NCBI RefSeq assembly: GCF_003610355.1
Contig: NZ_RAPY01000001.1
Span: 744,001 to 808,000, forward strand
From: Sphingobacterium detergens
GTDB taxonomy: Bacteria > Bacteroidota > Bacteroidia > Sphingobacteriales > Sphingobacteriaceae
DNA length: 64,000 bases
Direction: 5' to 3'
Shown here: in pieces, positions 29,498 to 39,562 of the stretch
Position numbering within the stretch: position 1 is the first letter of the stretch
How the letters are laid out: each line of letters opens with the position of its first letter
Notes under the pieces: model-generated
Told to the model about the DNA's origin: nothing
Databases searched by the model: none
The model's input: only the letters and a program-made list of their open reading frames with translations
Position numbers and translations under genes: made by a program

Positions 29498-32400
29498 TTA
29501 ATTCCCTTGTACCTGTAACTTCAAATCAGATTTTTGAAATGTTGAAGGCAGCTGTCCAAACTCTTCTTTAAAACATTGCCGAAAATAGATGACACTGTTG
29601 ATACCGACCAGAAAGGATACTTCGGTGACATTGTATTTACCTGTTTTCAGTAAGTCTGCAGCTTTATGAATCCGTATCTTTCGAACGAGCTGATTGATAT
29701 TCTTACCGGTGATTCCCTTCAATTTTCGATAAAGTGTGGATTGGCTCATATTCATTTTTTCTGCCAATGCCGCCGCATCCAGCAGCTCATCCTGCATATG
29801 TTGTTCAACGATGCTCATAAAATCGCGTACAAATTCATTTTCGCGGAACCAGGCATCCTGCGTATCTTTTTGTTCCCGATGATATTCGGGGTTATATTGA
29901 ACCAGCTTGGCCCTTCCCAGCAAATTTTGTATCCGTTTGTGCAATAGCTGCGTGCTAACAGGCTTGACCAAATAAGAATCTATGCCCAGGTCATAACCAC
30001 GCTGTCTATCCATATCCGTATCTTTTGCGGTCAGCAACAGTAAGGGAATGGAATTCGTGCAGTCCGTCTGCTTTAGTTTTTCGACCAGCTGAAAGCCATC
30101 CAGTTCAGGCATCATAATATCGCTTATAATCAAATCTGGCATTCTTGCGCTTGCGAGCTCAAATGCTATTGCGCCATTTTCGGCCAGCAACACATCATAT
30201 TGCTGCGATAGACTGTCGCCCAGATAGGCACGTAGTTCCGGGTTGTCTTCAACAAATAAGATGAGGCTACGCGGCCTGGCCAAGGTTGATTCCACTTCTT
30301 TTGGACTGACTTTGCTCATCCGAAATCTTACCGTAAACACCGTACCCAGCCCCAGCTTACTCTGCACCTCAATCTGCCCCTGATGAATGGCAACAAGCTC
30401 TTTCACCAAGGCGAGTCCTATGCCAGTGCCATGAATACCGGTCTTCGGGATCTGGTAGAACTTCTCAAAAATCCGGTCGATCTCCGGTGCCGGTATTCCA
30501 CAGCCCGTATCCGTCACGCTGAGTACCGCCCAATGGTTTATATCGGAGCCCTCGTAATGTAGATGCAACTTAATGGAGCCCGCAGCTGTATACTTATAGG
30601 CATTAGAAAGTAAGTTATCGACAATAAGTTGTACGATCTCCGGATCAAACAGCGTTCTTACATCTGCTTCGGGTAAATCGGCAAGCAGTGTTAGTTGGGG
30701 TTTGCTATTTAAGGTCTTATATTTATAGACGAGATCAGTGAGCATCTCCGCCAAAGATCCCGCTTCCAGTACAAGTGGCTTAAACTGCGATTCTACTTTT
30801 CTAAATTCAAGGAGCTGGTTGACCAGGTTAAAAAGGCGACTGGCGCTTTGCTGAACCGTCTGCACAAGCCCCCGATGCTTGGCATTTAACTGCTCTTCAT
30901 GCACCAGATCATCCAGTGGCCCAAGGATCAGAGTCAGTGGCGTACGCAGTTCATGCGTTATGTGCGTATAAAAACTCATGCGTTCGTTGTAGAGCTCTTC
31001 CTCCTGTTTATGCTTTCTGTCTTTAAATTTAAGCTCCGCCTCGGCATGCATCCGCTTGATGTAAAAGAAAACCAAGGTGTAGATAAACAGCAAAAGAATT
31101 AACGCATAGGCGATCTTTGCGGGTAGAGTCAGGTAAAAAGGTGCAGCAATATTGATCTTCAGCCGCAGTAATGTTGGCGACCATTGCCCATTTTTCATGC
31201 GCTTGCGGATCAAAAGATCATGGTCACCATAAGGAATATTACGAAAATCGAGGTTTGTCTCCGTTCCCAAAAAAATCCAGTCGTTATTAAATCCCTGTAG
31301 CTGATAGCCAAACTCTACAAGGCCGTTTAGGGCATAATCCATCACAGCGAGCTCAACGCGAAAACTGTTTTCGTCATGCCTGAGCTCCACCTCCTGGGTT
31401 GGGTCGGGATATTTGTCCAATTGCCTGTTGGACTCCCCGGATTGAAATACCGTAAAGCGACCGATGCGCACGGGCGATACGGGCAAGCTCAAAGGTAAAT
31501 TACCCGGTTCAAAAGAACATACACCCTCTTGCATTCCGAAAAATAAACGCCCATGACTATCTTTTCCTACACTCCCATTGATAAAACCACCTAAAGGAAG
31601 GCCGAAGTGTTCGTCATACTGCAAAAAACGTTTCTCTTGCGGCACATAGCGCAGCATGCCCGATTTTGTGGAACACCAGATATTTCCATACTGATCCTCT
31701 GCCAGGGCATTTGTAAACAGCCAGGCGCCTTCTCCCGGCGGCGTCAACAGGATCAGATCCCCTATTTTCTGCTGCGCCCGCTGCATCGCCACACCGGCAT
31801 TAGTCGCGATCCAAATCGTATTGTTGCGGTCGCGCAGCAGGTGGTTGATCGTGTTATTGCGCAGGCCGTTGCCGCGATTCATTTTTCGGATCAGTTTTCG
31901 GTGCTGATCATATACATATAAACCCTGTCCGTAAGTGCCCACCCAGATGTTATGCTTTTCATCTTCCACAATTGCCCTTGGCGCATAGTCCCCCAGCATA
32001 GGCTGATTGATCAACAACTTCTGCACCGTTCGATCCAGTGGATTATAAATAAACAGCCCCTGCTGGGCGGCGATCCAGATAGAACCTTGGTGATCTTCGT
32101 AAATCGTGCGCACGTCAGTCACCTGCTCTCCCAAAGAGATATCCTGCCAACGATCTGATCCCTTATATTTTACCGCCACCCCACCCTTTTTCAGGCCCAG
32201 CCAGATCTGCTGCTTCTGATCCTTGAAAGCCGAAAGGATAAAATCATCCGGAGCACCACTTTTGCTGTTCAATTGCCGCAACAGTCTACCTTTCTGATCG
32301 GTATTCACAATTCCGGAGCCTTCTGTTGTCAAGCTCATGGTCCTGTTTTCGTTTTCATAGATCCCACTGACGGTTGCCAGGCGTTCTGATAGTACACCTT

Positions 32401-33469
32401 CTGCCGGAAAAAAATCAAAGAATGGCTTTAGGTGACTGATGACCCCCAGGCCACCACCATATAATGCCAACCATATATTGCCGAAACGATCAGGCGCAAT
32501 ATGTTGGACCATTGCATTATTTCCTTTTCCCAAATCCACCGTATGCTGTTGCCTGAAACCTGCTACCTGACTGTCATAACCATAGTCTGGCTGCAAGATA
32601 AAAAGCTGTGAAGATTCCGCTCCTATCCATAACTTGTCATCAATTTCTTTAATGGAATATACGAAGGGTTCGGTCTTGCCTTTTGTGAGCCTGGCCAAAG
32701 GGATAAACTGAAGTCGCCCCGTTAAAGGATGGTAAACTGCCAGGCCCTTGCGTGTGCCAATCCAGATATTATCATAACGATCGCAAAAAAGTGCCTTCAC
32801 TTCATTATCGGGCAAGCGATAGTTCGTATTTAGGCTTGTCAATTGTCTGACCGAGCGGCGTACCGGATCCAATATCGTGAGGCCCGCATTCACATGGCCG
32901 ATGTAGAGGGTACGTCTTTTATCTTCGGCCAGGGACCAAATGCTATTTTCGGGAAGCTGTGGCAGATTCTTCTTATTGATCGGCGTGAATACTTTTTTTT
33001 GAGGATCAAAATGCTGAACCCCCTGATGATAAGTTGCCAGCCACAGCGTGCCGTCCTTACTTTTGATCAGATCGGTGATATCGTTTGTAGCGATGGATTT
33101 CGGATTTTTGGGATCGTGCAGGTAATAGCTAAACGTATTGCTGTTCAAGTCAAGCACATTCAGGCCATTGGAGCGTGTGCCGATATATAGCTTTCGATCA
33201 TCAAATAAAAGCGTGTTGATCTCGTTGCTATTGAGTGAAAGGCCATCCTGGCTTTCGGATGCATAATAGGATTTAAAGGATTTTCCAGCAAATCTATTTA
33301 AGCCCAATTCTGTCGCCACCCAGGTAAAGCCCTCGTCATCATGCACAATATCCAGCACTTGCTGGTTGCTCAACCCATCCTGCAAGGAAAAGAAACGAGC
33401 CTGCTTGGGCTGCGCAAACAACAGTGTACACTGGCATACAAAGGCCCACAAAATCAATCTATTTTTCAT
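29498..33469 (-). CDS. Hybrid two-component system regulator (HTCS)
   Basis: A 1323-aa one-protein sensor and transcription factor. Domains: signal or anchor (1-20); two seven-bladed regulator propellers in the periplasm (about 22-690, many WIGT/WLAT repeats); Y_Y_Y domain (about 710-770); membrane helix (about 780-802); histidine kinase with the phospho-His in THITHELRTP (about 840); ATPase with NLLSNAYKY and GTGIGLALV; receiver with Asp in SDIMMPELDG (about 1117); AraC-type DNA-binding domain (about 1215-1315). In Bacteroides such proteins bind oligosaccharides and activate the adjacent susCD. Here it ends the araBDA-GH operon and precedes susC, so arabino-oligosaccharides are the probable signal. 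Confidence 0.94.
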   Translation of the reverse strand: MKNRLILWAFVCQCTLLFAQPKQARFFSLQDGLSNQQVLDIVHDDEGFTWVATELGLNRFAGKSFKSYYASESQDGLSLNSNEINTLLFDDRKLYIGTRSNGLNVLDLNSNTFSYYLHDPKNPKSIATNDITDLIKSKDGTLWLATYHQGVQHFDPQKKVFTPINKKNLPQLPENSIWSLAEDKRRTLYIGHVNAGLTILDPVRRSVRQLTSLNTNYRLPDNEVKALFCDRYDNIWIGTRKGLAVYHPLTGRLQFIPLARLTKGKTEPFVYSIKEIDDKLWIGAESSQLFILQPDYGYDSQVAGFRQQHTVDLGKGNNAMVQHIAPDRFGNIWLALYGGGLGVISHLKPFFDFFPAEGVLSERLATVSGIYENENRTMSLTTEGSGIVNTDQKGRLLRQLNSKSGAPDDFILSAFKDQKQQIWLGLKKGGVAVKYKGSDRWQDISLGEQVTDVRTIYEDHQGSIWIAAQQGLFIYNPLDRTVQKLLINQPMLGDYAPRAIVEDEKHNIWVGTYGQGLYVYDQHRKLIRKMNRGNGLRNNTINHLLRDRNNTIWIATNAGVAMQRAQQKIGDLILLTPPGEGAWLFTNALAEDQYGNIWCSTKSGMLRYVPQEKRFLQYDEHFGLPLGGFINGSVGKDSHGRLFFGMQEGVCSFEPGNLPLSLPVSPVRIGRFTVFQSGESNRQLDKYPDPTQEVELRHDENSFRVELAVMDYALNGLVEFGYQLQGFNNDWIFLGTETNLDFRNIPYGDHDLLIRKRMKNGQWSPTLLRLKINIAAPFYLTLPAKIAYALILLLFIYTLVFFYIKRMHAEAELKFKDRKHKQEEELYNERMSFYTHITHELRTPLTLILGPLDDLVHEEQLNAKHRGLVQTVQQSASRLFNLVNQLLEFRKVESQFKPLVLEAGSLAEMLTDLVYKYKTLNSKPQLTLLADLPEADVRTLFDPEIVQLIVDNLLSNAYKYTAAGSIKLHLHYEGSDINHWAVLSVTDTGCGIPAPEIDRIFEKFYQIPKTGIHGTGIGLALVKELVAIHQGQIEVQSKLGLGTVFTVRFRMSKVSPKEVESTLARPRSLILFVEDNPELRAYLGDSLSQQYDVLLAENGAIAFELASARMPDLIISDIMMPELDGFQLVEKLKQTDCTNSIPLLLLTAKDTDMDRQRGYDLGIDSYLVKPVSTQLLHKRIQNLLGRAKLVQYNPEYHREQKDTQDAWFRENEFVRDFMSIVEQHMQDELLDAAALAEKMNMSQSTLYRKLKGITGKNINQLVRKIRIHKAADLLKTGKYNVTEVSFLVGINSVIYFRQCFKEEFGQLPSTFQKSDLKLQVQGN

Positions 33470-33502
33470 AGCTTAAGTCCAAAAAAGGCAAAACTAAACC
33501 AA

Positions 33503-35485
33503 CTACTTTCCAATCAATAAGGCTCCACCGCCCGGTTGTAAAATCAATCTGACGGTTTTCTCCCGGCTTAGGCGTATCGTTTTCTGCTCCGACCCGCGCG
33601 ACTTATTATCCCCGATGTATTGCACCACTTTTTCAGAAAACATCGGCAGGTTTACTTCGATCGTCTTCTCTTTCCCTTCGGTATTCACTGCAGCGATATA
33701 CCACTGCTCTTTTTTCCGTCTCGCCAGTACCACATATTTTCCGGGATAACCATCCACAAACAGCGTCTCATCCCAAAGGGTGGGAACCTGCTTCATGAAG
33801 TCGATCACATGCGCGGGCATATCCAATAGATTGTTGGGTGTCAGCCCAAAATTCTGTACTGGAGTCTGGAACAACACCGCCGTTGCCAGTTGAAATGTTT
33901 CCGTTGTCTTACGGATCGTCCCGCCATTATTTTCACGATTATGCCTTTTGTTGAGCAGCACAGGGCCAAAATCCATTGCTCCGACAGTATTACGTATAAA
34001 GGGGTGCAAAGTCGCATTGAACGCTTCGTTATCATTGGCATCCTGAGTAAAGATGAGGTTCTCAGAGGCCAATACCGCTTCACTTCCCACGAAGTTAGGG
34101 TACATGCGTTCCCAACCACGGGGTAAAGTGCATCCATGGAAGATCACGGTCAGTCCATAGTCATTTGCATCTGCAAGAATATCTTCATACAGCTGTAATG
34201 TTTCCTGTTTGTCACCGCCAAAAAAATCCACTTTGATCCCTTTGATTCCAATGGACTGCATCCAGGCCATTTCCTTTTTACGGGCGACGGCCGTATTCAT
34301 CCGATTTTTAGGCGTCTGTGGTGCGTCGTTCCAGAATCCGTTGGAGTTGTACCAAAGGCAGAGCCCCACGGCTTTCTCCCGGCCATAGGCCACGAGTTCC
34401 TCAATTTTACGGTGCCCGATCTGCTTGTCCCACCAGTTGTCCACCAGGACAAATTCGTAACCCAAGGCAGCAGATAGGTCGATAAATTTCTTCTGATCTT
34501 CGAAATTAATACTTCCGTCCTGCCACTCCAGCCAGCTCCAGGTGGCCCGTCCAAAGGTATAAGGCTTACTGGCGGCATACTGCGGTTCGACCACATCAAA
34601 AGGAATCGTGGTTTCCACAATAGGTTTTAACGTACTGCCCACGGTGATTGTGCGCCATGGCGTAAAGCCCGGTAGCGCCAACGTTGGAGCCGCGTCGCCC
34701 ATGCCATTATTTTCACCTTGCTCAGGAAAAGCAATTTTATAAAAACCCGATTTTGTGCCTTCGCTGAGTTTGGTCCCACAGTAGCTGCCATTCGACCCGG
34801 TTTCGGAAAGCAGTACCCAACCGCGAGAACCCACATGAAACAGCGCCGGAAAAGTGTAACCAACACCGTATTGTGAAGGTACGCCCATGGCCTGATCCGG
34901 TACGTAAGCTTCTTCGTAGCTCGGTTTTGTTTTCTTCCAGCCGATCATTGCGGTAGCCTGTGCCGTCAGAAAGGTGGTGGTTGAATCCGGAAATTTAAAG
35001 CCACTCATTTCTTCCTCGACTCGAAAATTTGCGGCTTCACCCACCTGTGGAATACCATAGCGAAAAGCAATATCATTATTGCTGACCCTAAAAATCACAA
35101 CAAGCTGTTGTTTTAAGTCATTCTCCAAGGTACACTGCAGTTCATTTGCCTGGTGATGTACCAGCCGACGTTTGATTTTAGGTTCCGCATAGGTTTGGTC
35201 AATTACCCGGTTTTCCGAGGTCAGCACATGCAGCTTACTGGCAAGATCCACCTTGTCGCCCCGCAAGCCCAAAGGCGATCGTGCTAACATCTCTTGCCCA
35301 GCCAGGTTCACGCGATAATAGAGTTTACCCTGCTCCAACGATAAGTTGACCTCCAATTTTCCGTCCGGTCCTGCTACCCGCAATTCCTGTGCACCTAGGC
35401 CCGAAAATAGCAGGAGCAGCAAACCACTAAGGACGATTCGTTTCTTTACGGTAGCTAAATACCACTTATATTTCATACACATCAT
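33503..35485 (-). CDS. GH97 retaining alpha-galactosidase-type enzyme
   Basis: A 660-aa exported GH97 enzyme. The N-terminal beta-sandwich (GPDGKLEVNLSLEQGKLYYRV) precedes a TIM barrel with RATWSWLEWQDGSI, the putative nucleophile Asp in IKVDFFGGD (about 418) and the acid/base Glu region VGSEAVL (about 467). An Asp in that position marks the retaining branch (BtGH97b-like) rather than inverting SusB alpha-glucosidases. Retaining members cleave alpha-galactosides and in some cases beta-L-arabinopyranosides, which have the same ring geometry; the latter fits this arabinose operon. Its ATG overlaps the stop of the upstream GH43 gene by 4 bp, implying translational coupling. Confidence 0.86.
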   Translation of the reverse strand: MMCMKYKWYLATVKKRIVLSGLLLLLFSGLGAQELRVAGPDGKLEVNLSLEQGKLYYRVNLAGQEMLARSPLGLRGDKVDLASKLHVLTSENRVIDQTYAEPKIKRRLVHHQANELQCTLENDLKQQLVVIFRVSNNDIAFRYGIPQVGEAANFRVEEEMSGFKFPDSTTTFLTAQATAMIGWKKTKPSYEEAYVPDQAMGVPSQYGVGYTFPALFHVGSRGWVLLSETGSNGSYCGTKLSEGTKSGFYKIAFPEQGENNGMGDAAPTLALPGFTPWRTITVGSTLKPIVETTIPFDVVEPQYAASKPYTFGRATWSWLEWQDGSINFEDQKKFIDLSAALGYEFVLVDNWWDKQIGHRKIEELVAYGREKAVGLCLWYNSNGFWNDAPQTPKNRMNTAVARKKEMAWMQSIGIKGIKVDFFGGDKQETLQLYEDILADANDYGLTVIFHGCTLPRGWERMYPNFVGSEAVLASENLIFTQDANDNEAFNATLHPFIRNTVGAMDFGPVLLNKRHNRENNGGTIRKTTETFQLATAVLFQTPVQNFGLTPNNLLDMPAHVIDFMKQVPTLWDETLFVDGYPGKYVVLARRKKEQWYIAAVNTEGKEKTIEVNLPMFSEKVVQYIGDNKSRGSEQKTIRLSREKTVRLILQPGGGALLIGK

Positions 35486-36504
35486 TGCGCTATTTCATTA
35501 AAAGGGCCTTCACTTGTCATATTGATCCGTTTTATGGTGCCATCGACACGATATTCCAGTTTGTCGATGCAGATTGATCGGCTATAGCTGCCGCCATCTG
35601 TATTGATGCCCCCATTATGGTAGATAAAATACCATTGATCCTTAAAGTTGACAATGGCCTGGTGGTTTGTGTTGCTATTTCCCGCAATCTCGTTCAACAA
35701 GCCTTTGTAGGTATAGGGTCCCGTGATATGATCAGCCATGGCATAAGCAATTTTCTCGGGAAAGCCAGTTGCATAGCTCAGGTAATATTTACCTTGATAT
35801 TGATGCAGCCAAGGCGCTTCGGTAAACTCGAAGCCATCGAACTTCAGCTGTTTGACCTCTCCGTCAATCTCAATCATATTATCCTTCAGTTTGGCATAAT
35901 AACATTCGCGGTTACCCCAGAATATCCAGGCCTGCCCCTCATCGTCTATATGTACCGCGGGATCAATACAAGCCCAGGCATGGGTGGAAGCAAAACAATC
36001 CTTGTTGGTCAGGAGCGGTTTCCCCAATGCATCCCGGTAAGGTCCTTCAGGACGGTCGGCCACAGCAACACCGATGCCCGACCAATTGGTACTGATGTAC
36101 CAGTAATATTTACCGTTGCGCTCCACGGCATGCCCGGCAAACGCATCGCCACTTTTTGCCCAGGAGAAGTCCGAAATTTTCATGGGCACAGGGTATTCAA
36201 CCCAGTTTTTTAGATCTGTCGTTGCGTATACCAACCAATCTTTCATTTTATAGCCTTTCTGTCCACCCGCAAAATCATGCCCTGCAAAAAGCCACAGCGT
36301 ATCACCTTTGACCAGCGCCGCCGGATCAGCGGTATAATGATGCTTGATGATAGGGTTTCCCTGCGCCACAAAGTGATATCGCTGTCCCGGTTCCAGTTTT
36401 TTTCCGTCAAGTTCGGATTCAGTGGCCACTGTCTGTGCAGTGGCTGTAACTGTCCCCGCCAACAGCAAGGAACAGATCAGTAAAAGTTTTTTTAATCGTT
36501 TCAT
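35482..36504 (-). CDS. GH43 alpha-L-arabinofuranosidase-like enzyme
   Basis: A 340-aa exported single-domain GH43 enzyme with a signal peptide to about TATAQ. Acidic residues at family positions: the base Asp in YTADPAALV (about 61), the modulator Asp in CIDPAVHIDDEGQ (about 180) and the acid Glu in FEFTEAPWLHQYQGKYYLSYA (about 225). The fold is a five-bladed propeller with no carbohydrate-binding module. Likely an exo-acting arabinofuranosidase or beta-xylosidase on periplasmic oligosaccharides. It overlaps the GH97 gene by 4 bp and follows the other GH43 gene by 6 bp. Confidence 0.87.
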   Translation of the reverse strand: MKRLKKLLLICSLLLAGTVTATAQTVATESELDGKKLEPGQRYHFVAQGNPIIKHHYTADPAALVKGDTLWLFAGHDFAGGQKGYKMKDWLVYATTDLKNWVEYPVPMKISDFSWAKSGDAFAGHAVERNGKYYWYISTNWSGIGVAVADRPEGPYRDALGKPLLTNKDCFASTHAWACIDPAVHIDDEGQAWIFWGNRECYYAKLKDNMIEIDGEVKQLKFDGFEFTEAPWLHQYQGKYYLSYATGFPEKIAYAMADHITGPYTYKGLLNEIAGNSNTNHQAIVNFKDQWYFIYHNGGINTDGGSYSRSICIDKLEYRVDGTIKRINMTSEGPFNEIAQ

Positions 36505-36510
36505 GAATTT

Positions 36511-37563
36511 CTATTTTCCTTTAAGCGGCATGTCCAGCTGCCAATGCTGCGCCAGACGATCCGCCTCCCTTTTTGTCAGTGAAATAACGGCTCCGTGTTT
36601 GGGTGACGAAAAATTGGTCGCCTTCATCTTTCCTTCATTAAATCGGCCCAGATTGACGAAATTTTTAAAATCCGAGGTTTCGCTAAAGCCAAAGTTGTGC
36701 GGTGAAATACCATAGATATCGTACATCAATATCCACTTTTGCTCACCATTTTTCTTCCAAACATGCGGGGCCTCACAAGCTGCTGCTTCTGGATCGTACT
36801 CCCTATCGTCATACCGATAAGGACCCGCGGGTTGGTTGGCAGTAGCCTGCTTAATTCCGGGTACATCATCATGGGCAACATAAAATAAGTGATACCTGTC
36901 GCCTACGCGTGTGATATCCCCATCGATATAGTTTTTATTTACTTTGGGATACTGAAAAAGCAACTGCGGCTCGCTTTCCAAAGCGGTAAAATCGGTATTC
37001 ATATACCCATAATACAAGCGGTTCAGGCCATTGCCAAAACGCATGGTGAAATAAATCATCAGCTTGCCTACAGCTTCATCATAAATCAGTTGGGGAGCCC
37101 ATATTGCACCGACATTTTCCCAGCCTTTGAACAGCTGGTCGAGTCGAAGCTCAAGGTGACTCCAATGGATCAGATCAGCGGATTTCATCAGTACAATACC
37201 CCGGTTATTGCCCCAGCCAAATTCCTTACCATCCCTTTCCCATTCCTGGTTGCGATAGCCCTGCTGCTGGCCATAAATGTGCAAGTCGGTCATTACCATA
37301 TAAAAATGACCATCCGGACCCCGTAAGATGTAAGGATCGCGAATCCCCTTTTGTTGGGCAATGCTGTCGCCTGCGATAATCGGCTGGCCTTTGTTTATGT
37401 CCGTAAAGGAATAGCCATCCTTGCTGAGTGCAAAGTAAAGACCATGGCTCTCATCCTTAAAATAAACCATTAAATAAGCCGACAAATCAGCTTCCTTTAC
37501 CTGGGCATGTAAGCCGTGGATAGCATTCAACAAAAAGACAAAGCCGATAAAGATGTTTTTCAT
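36511..37563 (-). CDS. GH43-like glycosidase
   Basis: A 350-aa exported protein (signal to about GLHAQ). It resembles the first half of the double GH43 protein at 21608 segment by segment: YLMVYFKDESHGLYFALSKDGYSF, IRDPYILRGPDGHFYMVMTDLH, NNRGIVLMKSADLIHWSH, IWAPQLIYDE, YIDGDITRVGDRYHLFY and EAPHVWKKNGE. The three acidic positions appear kept. The two proteins are probably paralogues placed in separate operons of the same system. The branch is poorly characterised; arabinofuranosidase activity is the best guess from context. Confidence 0.82.
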   Translation of the reverse strand: MKNIFIGFVFLLNAIHGLHAQVKEADLSAYLMVYFKDESHGLYFALSKDGYSFTDINKGQPIIAGDSIAQQKGIRDPYILRGPDGHFYMVMTDLHIYGQQQGYRNQEWERDGKEFGWGNNRGIVLMKSADLIHWSHLELRLDQLFKGWENVGAIWAPQLIYDEAVGKLMIYFTMRFGNGLNRLYYGYMNTDFTALESEPQLLFQYPKVNKNYIDGDITRVGDRYHLFYVAHDDVPGIKQATANQPAGPYRYDDREYDPEAAACEAPHVWKKNGEQKWILMYDIYGISPHNFGFSETSDFKNFVNLGRFNEGKMKATNFSSPKHGAVISLTKREADRLAQHWQLDMPLKGK

Positions 37564-37581
37564 AGGTTTATAAACGAGCTG

Positions 37582-39555
37582 CTATTTGGTTTGAAGTTTA
37601 ATCAGGGTAAACGAATACGGAGCGAGACTATCGGTGAGAGTCTTGCCTTTAAACCGGATATCCGTTTGCTTTGGTTGTATATTCAATGGTTCTTCGATGC
37701 TATTACTGACATTGAGATCCTTGCTCGCCAGCGTTATTTTCTGGGCAACCTGGGCAAATTTCCTGTCCGTCGCCAGGGCAAAACGCAGAGGCATCGGCTT
37801 ACTGTTGTAATTGACGATTTTGATCAGCAGTTCCATCGTATTTTGATCGTACACCGCAGAGGCATACAAACTATCCCTGCCTGCAACCGGCTGACCATCC
37901 CTGTGTACCGGAATAATATCCGAGCCTTTGTGGGTGGAATATAATTTCTGCACCTGATAGCTCGGTGTTCCATAAACCTGAAGATTATCCACCCAGATCA
38001 AATCCGGCGACCATTGCCAACCATCGACATGTCCGAATAAGGGCGCATAAGAGGCCATCTCAACAACATCGCCGTTGCGTTCGAGCCCGGTCATGAAAGC
38101 CGCTTCGGAAAGCGCAGCCTCCCAAGTACTTTTTCCTGGACCATTGGGTCTGGTGGTATGTGATGCATATTCACCTGCAAAAATCTTCGCCCCTTTGCGA
38201 TCATAATTATCGTAGCGGCTGGCACTGGACAGGAACCAGGACGGTGGTCGGTAGTAATGTTCATCGATGATGTCAATCTTCATCGCGCGTAACTTATCGT
38301 CCAGAAATTCAAAACGCTCCCCTTCGGGATCCGTTCCTGAACTCGCGATAATGGCGATCTCGGGATGCTTTGCATTTAACGTTTTCTTGAAGACCGCAAG
38401 ACGCTCAATGTATTGAGGCCCCCAGTTTTCGTTGCCTACACCGATCATCTTGAGCTTAAACGGTTGGGGATGGCCCATATCCGCGCGTAGTTTACCCCAT
38501 TTGGTCGCTGTTGATCCATTTGCAAATTCAATCAGATCCAGCGCATCCTGTACATATTCGTCGAGCTGGTCCATTGGCACCAGTTCGCCACTGTTAAACT
38601 GGCAGGCCATGCCGCAATTGAGAATCGGAACAGGGGCCGCGCCAATATCTTCAGCCAATAAGAAGTACTCATAAAATCCGAGTCCAAAAGTCTGGAAATA
38701 ATCAGGCGTCAAGCGGTGGCTAAATTCCGTGTTCCAGCGATTGATGATCAATTCGCGTTCATCAATCGGACCCACGGTTTTTTTCCACTGGAACCTATTG
38801 GCCAGATCCCTGCCCTCGACAATACAGCCGCCGGGGAAGCGGATAAATCCAGGCTTCATATCCGCCAGTAGCTGCACCATATCTTTACGCAGTCCTTTCG
38901 GCCGCCCCTTCCAGGTATCCAATGGAAATAGCGATAGCATGTCGACATCCACTGTCCCCGCGCCCGTAAGCCATATCTTTAGTTTTGCTTTAGCCGTTGT
39001 GGCCGTAGCCTGCAGTTTCAGCGCAGTCTCGGTCCATGCTGCTGTTGATTGTAAGGGCATTTGCGCTTCAGCGATCACTTGCTCCCCTTCGTCCAGCAAC
39101 GCTACATGGATGTTCATCGATGAGCTATTGCTTCTATGCTGCAGACTGAATTCATAGGTAGCACCCGCTTTGATGCCCATGCCCCGAAAACCCTCATTTT
39201 GTAAACCCAGCTCGCTGCCTGCACTATTCGTTAATCTTACATACCGTTTATTGCCTTTGCGCTGCGCATCATTAAGCAAGAGGTAGGCCCCCTCCGTTGA
39301 AGCATGTCCCAGTTTTTTCCATCCCATCCAGGGGTTGTCAAATTCAAAGGATCTATTTTTGACCAGCTCGGCATAGATCCCACCATCTGCCCCCAGGTTA
39401 ATATCTTCAAAAAACACACCCCACATATGCGGTGATATCTTGCCTTTGGGTTTATCCAGTTGTATATTCAATTCAACCGGCAACTGTGCGCTTGCCGAAG
39501 CTGCCAGGCCCGTTGCCAGGAGCAACATCGAAATCTTTTTTTTCATCCGTTTCAT
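37582..39555 (-). CDS. GH51 alpha-L-arabinofuranosidase with N-terminal CBM-like domain
   Basis: About 657 aa, exported; the Met at 39555 starts a clean signal (MKKKISMLLLATGLAASASAQ) and lies 7 bp after the preceding stop. Residues about 75-215 form a CBM4/9-like sandwich inserted near the N-terminus (FEFDNPWMGWKKLG, AGATYEFSLQHRS, WTETALKLQATA). The GH51 barrel has FIRFPGGCIVEGRDL, the acid/base Glu in GVGNENWGPQ and the nucleophile Glu in IFAGEYASHT. It should remove alpha-L-arabinofuranosyl units. It differs from the neighbouring GH51 in size and domain content, so the two probably have complementary linkage preference. Confidence 0.92.
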   Translation of the reverse strand: MKRMKKKISMLLLATGLAASASAQLPVELNIQLDKPKGKISPHMWGVFFEDINLGADGGIYAELVKNRSFEFDNPWMGWKKLGHASTEGAYLLLNDAQRKGNKRYVRLTNSAGSELGLQNEGFRGMGIKAGATYEFSLQHRSNSSSMNIHVALLDEGEQVIAEAQMPLQSTAAWTETALKLQATATTAKAKLKIWLTGAGTVDVDMLSLFPLDTWKGRPKGLRKDMVQLLADMKPGFIRFPGGCIVEGRDLANRFQWKKTVGPIDERELIINRWNTEFSHRLTPDYFQTFGLGFYEYFLLAEDIGAAPVPILNCGMACQFNSGELVPMDQLDEYVQDALDLIEFANGSTATKWGKLRADMGHPQPFKLKMIGVGNENWGPQYIERLAVFKKTLNAKHPEIAIIASSGTDPEGERFEFLDDKLRAMKIDIIDEHYYRPPSWFLSSASRYDNYDRKGAKIFAGEYASHTTRPNGPGKSTWEAALSEAAFMTGLERNGDVVEMASYAPLFGHVDGWQWSPDLIWVDNLQVYGTPSYQVQKLYSTHKGSDIIPVHRDGQPVAGRDSLYASAVYDQNTMELLIKIVNYNSKPMPLRFALATDRKFAQVAQKITLASKDLNVSNSIEEPLNIQPKQTDIRFKGKTLTDSLAPYSFTLIKLQTK

Positions 39556-39562
39556 CGCAATT

